Part shown: positions 51,961-59,431 of the stretch, piece by piece
How positions within the stretch are numbered: the stretch's first letter is position 1
Layout of the letters: each line of letters opens with the position of its first letter
Assembly (NCBI GenBank): GCA_947495985.1
Contig: CANMBD010000002.1
Coordinates: forward strand, 434,001-498,000
Source of the DNA: an uncultured Sphingomonadaceae bacterium
GTDB taxonomy: Bacteria > Pseudomonadota > Alphaproteobacteria > Sphingomonadales > Sphingomonadaceae
Length of the DNA stretch: 64,000 nt
Direction: 5' to 3'
The notes under the pieces: model-generated
Database searches by the model: none
The model's input: the letters and a program-made list of their open reading frames with translations, nothing else
What the model was told of the DNA's origin: nothing
Position numbers and translations under genes: made by a program

Positions 51961-52556
51961 CTGGTCCTATGATCGTTGGACTTACCGGTTCTATCGGCAT
52001 GGGAAAGTCCACTGTTGCGCAAATGTTTGCCGATGAAGGGGTACCGATATTTGATGCTGATGCCGCCGTACATGTCTTGCAGGGTCCCAGCGGCGCTCTT
52101 GTCGCGCAGATTGAAGCCCTGTTTCCCGGCACAACTGACGAAAAAGGAGTGGATCGTCAAAAACTTGGTCCTGCGGTGCTTGGTAATCCGGATGCCCTAA
52201 AACAGCTCGAAGCGCTCATTCACCCGGCTGTTGGTGCGATGCGGATGGATTTTTTAGAAGATAATAAAGCTGCACCCATGATCCTTTTCGATATTCCGCT
52301 CCTGTTCGAAAAAAGCGGGGCGGCCGGTGTCGACCATGTCGTAGTGGTGTCCGCTTCAGAGGATGATCAGCGTGAACGGGTTTTGCGCCGGCCAGGCATG
52401 ACCGTGGACAAGTTTGAGAAGATTAAGTCCCTGCAAATGCCGGATGAAGAAAAACGCAAACGTGCCGATTTTGTCATCGATACATCAAAGCCTCTCGAAG
52501 AAACACGGCAGCAAGTGCAAAATACCATAGAAAAATTGAAAGCTTCCCTTGCGTAA
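51957..52556 (+). CDS. coaE: Dephospho-CoA kinase
   Basis: 199 residues with P-loop LTGSIGMGKST (residues 9-19), the FDADAAVHVLQGPSG segment with the catalytic Asp, LEALIHPAVGAMR and DIPLLFEKSGAAGVDHVVVVSA. It phosphorylates dephospho-CoA, the last step in CoA synthesis. Overlaps aroE by 4 bp, and 27 bp precede dnaQ. Normal length. Confidence 0.95.
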   Translation: MTGPMIVGLTGSIGMGKSTVAQMFADEGVPIFDADAAVHVLQGPSGALVAQIEALFPGTTDEKGVDRQKLGPAVLGNPDALKQLEALIHPAVGAMRMDFLEDNKAAPMILFDIPLLFEKSGAAGVDHVVVVSASEDDQRERVLRRPGMTVDKFEKIKSLQMPDEEKRKRADFVIDTSKPLEETRQQVQNTIEKLKASLA

Positions 52557-52583
52557 CCGGAAATTGAGTCCGATATTGGGCTT

Positions 52584-53282
52584 ATGCGCGAGATAATTTT
52601 CGACACCGAAACCACCGGATTCGACCCCCAAAGCGGCGACCGGATGGTTGAGATAGGCTGTATTGAAATGATCGACCGGGTTGAAACAGGTAACAGTTTT
52701 CACTGTTATTATAATCCCCAGCGCCCGATGCCGAAATCAGCGGAAGAAATACACGGGCTTTCCGATGTCTTCCTGTCAGATAAGAAACTCTTTGCCGATG
52801 GTGCGGAAGAATTGCTTGAATTTCTAGGCGATGCCAACTTGGTCGCCCACAATGCGCAATTTGATTTCAATTTCCTCAATGCGGAGCTGATCTTGTGCGG
52901 CAAAACAGCAATTTCGCAATTTCGCATGGTCGATACCCTGGCTATTGCGAAGGTAAAGCATCCGGGCGCAAAGTTGTCTCTCGACGCGCTCTGTAGCCGA
53001 TACGGCATTGACCGCAGTCATCGGGTAAAGCATGGCGCGTTGCTGGATGCGGAGCTACTGACACAGCTTTATATTGAGCTTACTGGCGGCCGGCAAATCG
53101 GTCTTGGTCTGGCGGATGACAAGCCGGCTCCGGAAACTAAAGAGCGACAGTCTTCACAAAAGGAAGCGGCGCTGCGCAGGCAGTTTATTGCACCGCGACC
53201 GCATAGTCCCAGCATAGAAGAACTGGAGCGTCATGCCACTTTCATGGAAGGTATAAAGGATTCGCTGTGGGCTGAAACCTGA
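52584..53282 (+). CDS. dnaQ: DNA polymerase III epsilon subunit (3'-5' exonuclease)
   Basis: 232 residues with the DEDDh exonuclease motifs: EIIFDTETTGFDPQSGDRMVEIG (motif I, Asp and Glu), NLVAHNAQFDFNFLNAEL (motif II), and HRVKHGALLDAELLTQLY (motif III, His and Asp). It proofreads during replication. The C-terminal segment lacks an obvious extra domain. Conserved neighbour of coaE in alphaproteobacteria. Confidence 0.95.
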   Translation: MREIIFDTETTGFDPQSGDRMVEIGCIEMIDRVETGNSFHCYYNPQRPMPKSAEEIHGLSDVFLSDKKLFADGAEELLEFLGDANLVAHNAQFDFNFLNAELILCGKTAISQFRMVDTLAIAKVKHPGAKLSLDALCSRYGIDRSHRVKHGALLDAELLTQLYIELTGGRQIGLGLADDKPAPETKERQSSQKEAALRRQFIAPRPHSPSIEELERHATFMEGIKDSLWAET

Positions 53283-53347
53283 CCAGCGAGATAGCTTTTC
53301 CAGCTGAATATCTATAAAATAGTGCGTAACCATAATGGAGAAAAAAT

Positions 53348-53920
53348 ATGGAAATTCGTGTTTCAGGACATCAGGTGGACACCGGCGATGCGCTACAAGG
53401 CCATGTTGACGATCGAATGAATGCGATAGCCGACAAATATTTTCCCAAGGCGCTTTCCAGCCATGCAACATTCGGCAAAGCCCCCCATAATCACTTTCAA
53501 TGCGACATTGTGTCCCACATCATGACTGGTTTGATGTTGAAGTCAGAGGCGAAGGCTGGTGATGCGCATCAGGCCTTTGATCAAGCGGCGGACAAGATTG
53601 AAAAGCAGCTTCGTCGCTATATGCGCCGTTTGAATGATCACCATGTTCAGGCGCAATATGCAGCAAAGCAGGAGGAGGCAGCTTACCGTGTATTTGACGC
53701 CGGTGACGATGAGGTGGAAGTCGAAACTGTTTCCGAAGACCCGCCCATTATTGCTGAAACCAGTACCGATATCCCCGAAGCAAGCGTATCCGATGCGGTG
53801 ATGATGATGGATTTGCGCAATACCAGCGCGCTATTGTTTAAAAATGCTGGAACTGGATCACATAATATGGTTTACCGCCGCTCGGATGGCACTATCGGCT
53901 GGGTCGAACCACAGAAATAG
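53348..53920 (+). CDS. hpf: Ribosome hibernation promoting factor, long form
   Basis: 190 residues. The N-terminal S30AE domain (about 1-105) starts EIRVSGHQVDTGDALQGHVDDRMNAIADKYFPKALSSH; an acidic linker follows, then the C-terminal dimerising domain (VMMMDLRNTSALLFKNAGTGSHNMVYRRSDGTIGW). The long form alone makes 100S ribosome dimers in stationary phase. AATGGAGAAA ahead of the ATG gives the ribosome-binding site. Followed by a hairpin and then ptsN. Confidence 0.92.
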   Translation: MEIRVSGHQVDTGDALQGHVDDRMNAIADKYFPKALSSHATFGKAPHNHFQCDIVSHIMTGLMLKSEAKAGDAHQAFDQAADKIEKQLRRYMRRLNDHHVQAQYAAKQEEAAYRVFDAGDDEVEVETVSEDPPIIAETSTDIPEASVSDAVMMMDLRNTSALLFKNAGTGSHNMVYRRSDGTIGWVEPQK

Positions 53921-53945
53921 CGTCTTTTCGATATTGATTCCCCCG

Positions 53946-53969
53946 GTTCGCCAGAGAAACTTGGCGAAC
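53946..53969 (+). other. Perfect 8-bp inverted repeat between hpf and ptsN
   Basis: GTTCGCCA (53946-53953) and TGGCGAAC (53962-53969) form an 8-bp perfect stem with an 8-base loop, in the 144-base gap. No U-run follows, so it could be an mRNA 3'-end structure, a weak terminator or a protein-binding site. Confidence 0.45.
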
Positions 53970-54064
53970 AGATGTTTGTGATCAGCTGCATCCTGCGATG
54001 GCGATTCGCCTCTTATGATGTTTTGCGTAGTGAAAATTCAGACCAGTGGGTCTGAGAGGAAAAA

Positions 54065-54532
54065 ATGGAATATTTGTCAGTTCACATTGACCCTGCCGCT
54101 ATTATGGCGAGCGCCACGGTTCTATCAAAGCAGCAGATTTTTAACGCCTTGGCGGAAAACGCGTCTCAATCATATGGCTTGGACGCAGATCTGGTCCTGG
54201 AACGGCTTCATGACCGTGAAGCCATAGGTTCTACGGGTTTTGGCGGATCGGTTGCGATTCCCCATGCAAGGATCAAACAACTGGACAAATGTGTCGGGCT
54301 TTTTGTTCGCCTTGCGGAACCCATAGGCTTTGATGCCCATGACGGTCAGGATGTTGATTTGATCTTTGGTTTATTGTCTCCGGAACAAGGTAGTGCCACT
54401 CATTTGAAAGCGCTGGCAGAAATATCGCGGTTTCTGCGTGATGAGTCTGTCGTCACCAAGTTACGCGGCGCAGCGTCCGAGGATGCCTTATATGCGTTGC
54501 TTACAGGACAACAGGATCAGCAAGCGGCTTGA
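54065..54532 (+). CDS. ptsN: PTS IIA-like nitrogen-regulatory protein PtsN
   Basis: 155 residues: MEYLSVHIDPAAIMASATVLSKQQIFNALAE at the N-terminus, STGFGGSVAIPHARIKQLDKCVG with the phosphorylatable His (AIPHAR), and SATHLKALAEISRFLRDE at the C-terminus. It is the output protein of the nitrogen PTS. It is next to hpf, but rpoN is not in the interval. Its stop overlaps the start of the thioesterase-like gene. Confidence 0.92.
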   Translation: MEYLSVHIDPAAIMASATVLSKQQIFNALAENASQSYGLDADLVLERLHDREAIGSTGFGGSVAIPHARIKQLDKCVGLFVRLAEPIGFDAHDGQDVDLIFGLLSPEQGSATHLKALAEISRFLRDESVVTKLRGAASEDALYALLTGQQDQQAA

Positions 54533-55014
54533 TCATGGCTGTCCGGAATGATTCAGATCAGGAAAATAACGGGTCACACGAACATTTTCGGGCTTTAGAG
54601 CGGCTCTATAAGGCGGCGCCGATCAATCAACTGTTCGAATCCGATCTCGAAATTTCCGAACGCGGGTTTGCGCGCATTACATTTGCGGTAGATGAGCGTC
54701 ATTATCATGCAGCCGGAGCGGTTCATGGGACCAGCTATTTCAAGATGCTCGATGATGCTGCCTTTTATGCTGCTAACAGTTTGGTTTCCGACCGTTTTTT
54801 GCTTACCACTGCGTTCAACGTCCTGTTTACCCGGCCGTTGAAGTCCAGCACTGTGACTGCTGAAGGCCGCTGGGTCAGCGGAAAAAGACGGGTCTTTGTT
54901 GCTGACTCGCGACTTATCGATGAGGAAGGTGAGGAAATTGCCCGCGGCACCGGCACGTTCATGCGATCGCATATCCCGCTGGCGTCTCTCCCCGGATATA
55001 AGCAGGGTCTATGA
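54529..55014 (+). CDS. PaaI-like hotdog thioesterase
   Basis: 161 residues of the hotdog fold: LYKAAPINQLFESDLEISERGFARITFAVDERHYHAAGAVHGTSYFKMLDDAAFYAANS with the typical VHGxxxxxxxDxA active segment, then FNVLFTRPLKSSTVTAEGRWVSG. It likely hydrolyses an acyl-CoA. Start 54529 is coupled to the ptsN stop (ATGA); 54535 is another option. The next gene overlaps it. Confidence 0.85.
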   Translation: MIMAVRNDSDQENNGSHEHFRALERLYKAAPINQLFESDLEISERGFARITFAVDERHYHAAGAVHGTSYFKMLDDAAFYAANSLVSDRFLLTTAFNVLFTRPLKSSTVTAEGRWVSGKRRVFVADSRLIDEEGEEIARGTGTFMRSHIPLASLPGYKQGL

Positions 55015-55346
55015 TAGAGCCGCGATTGTCTGCGGAGATGATTGTGCAGTCCTTGTTGCGCAAAGTGAATCAGGAGGGCGGCTTTGCAGCTATCCTTAGA
55101 AAAGGCGATCGAATCTCTGGCGCGATCCTCATAATATGCGTCGAAAAAGGTAAAGATCCGCGACTTTTGGAGAAAATGCCAAGTCTTGATGGTCCTTCGA
55201 CCTGGCAGGTGATATGGCCGCAAAGCACTGATAATAAACAAGATTTAGACGGGTATTTGGAGCGCCGGAGCGGATTTGATCCGGACTTATGGTTAATTGA
55301 ACTGGACGTCGCGGATGCGGAACGGCTCATCGCTGAAATGACCTGA
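55011..55346 (+). CDS. DUF1491 family protein
   Basis: 111 residues starting MIEPRLSAEMIVQSLLRKVNQEGGFAAILRKGDRISGAI, a region conserved in DUF1491, followed by IICVEKGKDPRLLEKMP and a C-terminal WLIELDVADAERLIAEMT. No known function. It overlaps the thioesterase stop by 4 bp and appears to end this plus-strand unit. Confidence 0.78.
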   Translation: MIEPRLSAEMIVQSLLRKVNQEGGFAAILRKGDRISGAILIICVEKGKDPRLLEKMPSLDGPSTWQVIWPQSTDNKQDLDGYLERRSGFDPDLWLIELDVADAERLIAEMT

Positions 55347-55539
55347 TTTCTTGACTTTGTTGCACTGCACCCTATTTCGCGACCAACTTTGAAGCGAAGG
55401 TTGTTCCGAGGGATTGTCCACAAGGACGCGGAATAAACATGCAGACGGAGGGAACAGGGATAAGCCGTTGGTTGGTTTTTAGGCTTATTTACGCGGGTTT
55501 TTGGCCCGCACTGGACTCGCCGCATAAAATAACAGGTTT

Positions 55540-56241
55540 ATGAGCAAAATTTTTAAAGCTGCAAGCGTGTTGTCGCTTGCATTTTCTACGGTCGCCGCTC
55601 TCGCTGTGACCGATGCGTCATTCGCGTTAGAAGCCAATGACACTACTCCAGAATCCGAGATTGTCATTGATCCCGATATGCTGGAATCTACCGATGAAAC
55701 GGCGCCGGTAATTTTCGGGGAACTGAAGGAAGTAGCGGCTGCTATTCCCCAAGACGTGATCGAGGCAGATCGGCTTGCTAACGAACAGCGTGATGCTGTT
55801 GAAGCAGTTGATTTTACCAATAATGGCGCTGGGTCACTACGGGAACTGGTCCGGCAGCAATCGGTGGACGGGTCGCTCAGCAAAGAGATGCAGTGCCTCG
55901 CTGGAACCGTCTACTTTGAATCCAAAGGTGAAACACTGGCTGGTCAGCTAGCCGTCGCACGGGTTGTAATGGCGCGGACCAAATCTTCGCGCTTTCCCGA
56001 CACAATGTGCGGTGTTGTGTATCAGAGGAAGCAATTCTCCTTCATTCGGAACGGCAAAATGCCGCGGATTGATAAAGGACACCGCCATTGGCGCAATGCA
56101 GTTGCGATTTCAAAAATCGCTATGAACGATGGTTGGAAAAGCCCTGTCGAAGGCGCACTGTTCTTCCATGCCCGCTATGTATCGCCCGGCTGGCGGTTAA
56201 AGCGGATGGCAACGATTGATAATCATATCTTCTATCGGTGA
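55540..56241 (+). CDS. Cell wall hydrolase, SleB/CwlJ-like
   Basis: 233 residues. The N-terminal signal-like segment ends FALEA; a Thr/Glu-rich linker follows; the C-terminal Hydrolase_2 domain (about 120-233) has MQCLAGTVYFESKGETLAGQLAVARVVMARTKSSRFPDTMCGVVYQRKQFSF and KMPRIDKGH. The Glu in ESKGE is the likely catalytic residue. It probably cleaves peptidoglycan during growth. It is preceded by a 193-bp gap with no certain promoter and followed by a clear terminator. Confidence 0.88.
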   Translation: MSKIFKAASVLSLAFSTVAALAVTDASFALEANDTTPESEIVIDPDMLESTDETAPVIFGELKEVAAAIPQDVIEADRLANEQRDAVEAVDFTNNGAGSLRELVRQQSVDGSLSKEMQCLAGTVYFESKGETLAGQLAVARVVMARTKSSRFPDTMCGVVYQRKQFSFIRNGKMPRIDKGHRHWRNAVAISKIAMNDGWKSPVEGALFFHARYVSPGWRLKRMATIDNHIFYR

Positions 56242-56264
56242 TATCGAATTACAAACTGATTTCA

Positions 56265-56294
56265 TAAAGGCTCCCAACCGGGGGCCTTTATTTT
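56265..56294 (+). terminator. Rho-independent terminator after the SleB-like hydrolase
   Basis: AAAGGCTCCC and GGGGGCCTTT pair as a 10-bp stem (one G-U) with a 4-base AACC loop, followed by a T-rich tail (ATTTTG). The LexA box that follows begins at the end of this tail, so the terminator insulates mmcB from the hydrolase transcript. Confidence 0.85.
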
Positions 56295-56309
56295 GTTCTA
56301 TTTATGTTC
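56295..56309 (+). promoter_or_regulatory. LexA (SOS) box of mmcB
   Basis: GTTC-TATTTAT-GTTC (two direct GTTC repeats spaced by seven bases) matches the alphaproteobacterial LexA consensus GTTC-N7-GTTC. It lies 14 bases before the ATG at 56323 and over or next to the likely promoter. MmcB homologues are known SOS genes, which fits. Confidence 0.8.
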
Positions 56310-56322
56310 TAACTTCTTTTTC

Positions 56323-56865
56323 ATGATGATAGAACAAAGTGATTCGCCCCTATCAGTCGCCGCTCTCACACTGAATCCCGATCAGATCGAGGAAAATACG
56401 GTGCCATTAACGGGGGCGGCTGCAGTTGCGCGCGGTGTGGCGCGCCTCTTTTACCGCCACGATATAATGGTTCTGTCTGAAGTCAGCCTGCCCAATAAGA
56501 GGCGAGCGGATCTGATGGGTGTTGATGCCAAGGGGCAGATCGTGATTGTGGAGATCAAGGTCGCGCGCGGTGATTTGCTGGGCGACAATAAGTGGGCAGA
56601 ATATCTCGACTATTGTGACCGCTTCTACTGGGCATTGCCAAGCGATTTTGATGCGTCTCCCTTGGATAGACCGGATTTTATGCCAGAACGTGCCGGGTTG
56701 ATCATCGCTGATGCTTATGATGCGGAAATGGTCCGTTCTGCAGCAACCCATGCACTTGCCCCTGCGCGGCGGAAAACAGAAACAATGCGGCTGGCACGTC
56801 GCTCCATGCAGCGATTATCGGTAGTCCATGGTTGGATCGACCCACAGGCACGGGAATTCTATTAA
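56323..56865 (+). CDS. mmcB: MmcB family DNA repair protein
   Basis: About 180 residues starting MMIEQSDSPLSVAAL (two adjacent Met, 56323 and 56326). The core LSEVSLPNKRRADLMGVDAKGQIVIVEIKVARGDLLGDNKW fits a PD-(D/E)xK nuclease (Asp, then EIK). It ends GWIDPQAREFY. MmcB in Caulobacter is SOS-induced and helps survive mitomycin C damage; the catalytic role is not settled. A perfect LexA box lies 14 bases upstream. A longer frame starting in the terminator is not used. Confidence 0.88.
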   Translation: MMIEQSDSPLSVAALTLNPDQIEENTVPLTGAAAVARGVARLFYRHDIMVLSEVSLPNKRRADLMGVDAKGQIVIVEIKVARGDLLGDNKWAEYLDYCDRFYWALPSDFDASPLDRPDFMPERAGLIIADAYDAEMVRSAATHALAPARRKTETMRLARRSMQRLSVVHGWIDPQAREFY

Positions 56866-56881
56866 AATTTGGTTGAAAGAC

Positions 56882-57490
56882 TTAGCCTTCAGGACCAAAA
56901 AACCGACCGGTAGTTTCCGGCTTTTTCTCTTTATCCGCTTTTTCAATTTCGGCCAATATCGCAGAAGCACGGCGATCGCGGGTTGCATAATCGCGCGCTG
57001 ACAGGCCGGCCAGGGTATCGGTGCGATCTGGATCTGCACCGTTTTTCAACAATAGCCGAGTCATTTCAGAATCGCGCAACTGGACAGCACGTATCAAGGC
57101 TGTTTCGCCGCGGTTATTTGTCTGATTGACATCGGCCTTTTTTTGCAGGAGTACTCTCGCCCCTTCGATAAACCGCAATCGGGTGGCGAGCATGAGCGGG
57201 GTTGTGCCGCTTTTATCCCGAACATTCGGATTGGCACCTTTTTGCAAAAGAAATCCGGTCCAGGTGGCGTCTCGCCGCGCTACAACAATATGCAGCGCCG
57301 TCTCGCCTGTCGAAAGGTCCTTTGTGTTAACAATAACTGAGCCCGGCTCATTCAAGAATTTTGTGGCTTCGGTGCCATCCCTGTCTTTCACAGCTTTCAG
57401 AAAATTGTAACTCGCCGAAAATTGGGCATTTGCGACACTTGGAGCTACCAGCGAAAAAGCTGCTAATATCAGCGCGTAGAAACGAACCAT
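56882..57490 (-). CDS. Ankyrin-repeat exported protein
   Basis: About 202 residues. The signal peptide MVRFYALILAAFSLVAPSVAN-like ends near residue 21. Four to five ankyrin repeats follow: TGETALHIVVARRDATWTGFLLQKGANPNVRD, SGTTPLMLATRLRFIEGARVLLQKKADVNQT, RGETALIRAVQLRDSEMTRLLLKNGADPDRT. A charged tail follows. Start 57490 has AAGGGAAACGAG just upstream; a frame open to 57538 is not used. Periplasmic protein-binding role inferred; partner unknown. Convergent with mmcB and divergent from the SCO gene. Confidence 0.85.
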   Translation of the reverse strand: MVRFYALILAAFSLVAPSVANAQFSASYNFLKAVKDRDGTEATKFLNEPGSVIVNTKDLSTGETALHIVVARRDATWTGFLLQKGANPNVRDKSGTTPLMLATRLRFIEGARVLLQKKADVNQTNNRGETALIRAVQLRDSEMTRLLLKNGADPDRTDTLAGLSARDYATRDRRASAILAEIEKADKEKKPETTGRFFGPEG

Positions 57491-57643
57491 CTCGTTTCCC
57501 TTGCGGATGTTTGAAAATCTGTTTCTGCCCCGAAGCATAATGAGCTGCCTTATATAAATTTAACGCGCGTAAACTTGAAAACCAGTTGCCGCCTGACAAT
57601 AGAATCCATCAATTATCAGTTGAATAATCATCCATAGCAGACC

Positions 57644-58261
57644 ATGTCTGGCCGCATGATGAATAATTTACTATCTGCTTTCTCTGCTGCCCTTTTAATG
57701 TTGCTTCTCGCTGCTTGCAACCCGGCCTCTTCCGACAGCGCAGAAACTGAAGCCCCTCTCGCGGGAGCAGATATTGGTGGCAGTTTTACGCTAACCAATC
57801 AAGATGGCGGAACAAGTTCCGATACGGATTTCACCGGAAAATACCGGATCATCTATTTTGGCTTTACCTATTGCCCCGATGTCTGCCCGATAGATCTTGC
57901 GAATCTGATGAACGGCTTGACGTTGGCCGAAAAGGAAGACCCTTCTCTTGCGGAGAAAATTCAGCCGATCTTTATTTCGATCGATCCGGAGCGTGATCGT
58001 CCGGAACAACTGAAACAATATGTCGGGAATTTTCACCCCCGGTTGATCGGTCTGACGGGCAGCGTCGATGAGATTGCTGCTGTCGCAAAGAAATATCTGA
58101 TCATCTACAATAAGCGCGAAAGTCCGGGTTTTAGCGAATATCTGGTTGACCATAGCCGGCAAGGCTATCTGTTCGGACCAGAGGGCGAACCAATTGCGCT
58201 GCTCCCGTTTGACGGTACCCCTCAGCAAGTTGCGGATGAGATTAAGCGGTGGACGCGGTAA
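57644..58261 (+). CDS. SCO family copper-chaperone-like lipoprotein
   Basis: 205 residues. The N-terminal signal with lipobox LLAACN makes it a probable lipoprotein. The thioredoxin-like domain carries GFTYCPDVCPIDLANLM (copper CxxxC), DFTGKYRIIYF, SIDPERDRPEQLKQY, and the third ligand His in YLVDHSRQGYLFGP. SCO/PrrC-type proteins help assemble the CuA centre of cytochrome oxidase or manage thiol redox. Start codon choice (57644 or internal Met) is not certain. It overlaps the YcgN-type start by 13 bp. Confidence 0.9.
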   Translation: MSGRMMNNLLSAFSAALLMLLLAACNPASSDSAETEAPLAGADIGGSFTLTNQDGGTSSDTDFTGKYRIIYFGFTYCPDVCPIDLANLMNGLTLAEKEDPSLAEKIQPIFISIDPERDRPEQLKQYVGNFHPRLIGLTGSVDEIAAVAKKYLIIYNKRESPGFSEYLVDHSRQGYLFGPEGEPIALLPFDGTPQQVADEIKRWTR

Positions 58262-58695
58262 ACACCGAGCTTCCGTTCTGGGAACAACCACTGGACACGC
58301 TAGACCGTGCGCAGTGGGAAGCCTTGTGCGATGGTTGTGGCAAGTGCTGCTTGCTGAAGGCCGAAGATGAGGATGATGGTAAGGTCTATATGACCAACAT
58401 TGCCTGCAAGCTTTTGGACACACAGAGCGCGCGGTGCAGCGACTATCGGCGGCGGCGCTATTATGTCCCCGATTGCATACGGTTGACCCGGGGCAAGCTT
58501 GACCAATTTACCTGGCTTCCGGACAGTTGCGCTTATAAGATGCGGGCGCGCAATTTACCGTTGCCGGAATGGCATTATCTGATCTCCGGTGATCGCGAGA
58601 CGATTCACGAAACCGGGAATTCAATCCGGGGCAAGGTGATAACGGAGGTGGAAGCTGGGCCGATTGAACAGCATATTCTGGACAGACCGCTCTAA
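58249..58695 (+). CDS. YcgN family cysteine-cluster protein
   Basis: 148 residues starting at GTG 58249 inside the end of the SCO gene. FWEQPLDTLDRAQWEALCDGCGKCCLLKAEDE, CKLLDTQSARCSDYRRRRYYVPDCI and the QFTWLPDSCAYKMRARNLPLPEWHYLISGDRETIHETG region match YcgN. The cysteines (CDGCGKCC and others) probably bind metal, possibly iron-sulfur or zinc. Function unknown. It overlaps the SCO gene by 13 bp and the metallopeptidase by 32 bp, suggesting strict co-translation. Confidence 0.88.
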   Translation: MDAVNTELPFWEQPLDTLDRAQWEALCDGCGKCCLLKAEDEDDGKVYMTNIACKLLDTQSARCSDYRRRRYYVPDCIRLTRGKLDQFTWLPDSCAYKMRARNLPLPEWHYLISGDRETIHETGNSIRGKVITEVEAGPIEQHILDRPL

Positions 58696-59425
58696 GGCAC
58701 GACCAGTCCCAACCGAAAGGGATGAATTCGAGATTGAACTCGAAGGTCGCTTTTACCCGCTGCAAGTCCGAAAATTGGCGCAGGCGCGCTCTATTGCTGT
58801 GTCAGCTGACACAGTGAAGGGGGAGGTAAAACTGACCATGCCGCGCTATGCCAGTACCGCCCAGGCGCTGCGTTTCGCCCAGTCCAAATCGGATTGGTTG
58901 GCGGAGCGCTTTGCCGATGCCTTGCCAGCGGTACCGATTATCAATGGCGCCGAAATTGCCTTTGCGGGGGAAAGTCATGCCATAAGATGGTCCTCTGAAT
59001 ATTCCCGGAAACCTTTGAAAATCGATGGCGAAATCCGCGTTGGCGGCCCGGAAAACCGGATTGAATCGCGTGTAATCAACTGGATGAAAGACCAGTCGCG
59101 GGACATTTATGCGGAGGATTTGGCGTTTTATTGCGATCGAGCAGAGGTCGATTTGCCCGCACTATCGGTGGGCGATGCACGCAGACGATGGGGCAGCTGT
59201 TCCGGACGCAAATCCATAAGGCTGAGCTGGCGCCTCATCATGGCCCCGCCGATGGTAAGGCGCTCCGTCGTTGCCCATGAAGTGGCCCATTTGCGGCACA
59301 TGAACCACAGCCCTGCTTTCTACGCACTGCTGGACCGGATTTTTGAAGGCAAACGCAATGAGGCGGATCGTTGGTTGAAGCAACATGGCGCCTCGCTGCA
59401 CCTGATTGGCGCGCCAATCAGATAG
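58664..59425 (+). CDS. YgjP-like M48 family metallopeptidase
   Basis: 253 residues starting at TTG 58664; no ATG occurs in the N-terminal part. The N-terminal beta region (about 20-110) has EIELEGRFYPLQVRKLAQARSIAVSADTV, and the C-terminal part has RRRWGSCSGRKSIRLSWRLIMAPPMVRRSVVAHEVAHLRHMNHSPAFYALLDRI. The zinc motif is HEVAH (HExxH) with a further His in HMNHS. DUF45/WLM-like proteins are poorly known; a role in protein or DNA-protein turnover is possible. Third gene after SCO and YcgN. Confidence 0.85.
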   Translation: MNSIFWTDRSKARPVPTERDEFEIELEGRFYPLQVRKLAQARSIAVSADTVKGEVKLTMPRYASTAQALRFAQSKSDWLAERFADALPAVPIINGAEIAFAGESHAIRWSSEYSRKPLKIDGEIRVGGPENRIESRVINWMKDQSRDIYAEDLAFYCDRAEVDLPALSVGDARRRWGSCSGRKSIRLSWRLIMAPPMVRRSVVAHEVAHLRHMNHSPAFYALLDRIFEGKRNEADRWLKQHGASLHLIGAPIR

Positions 59426-59431
59426 CAAGCT

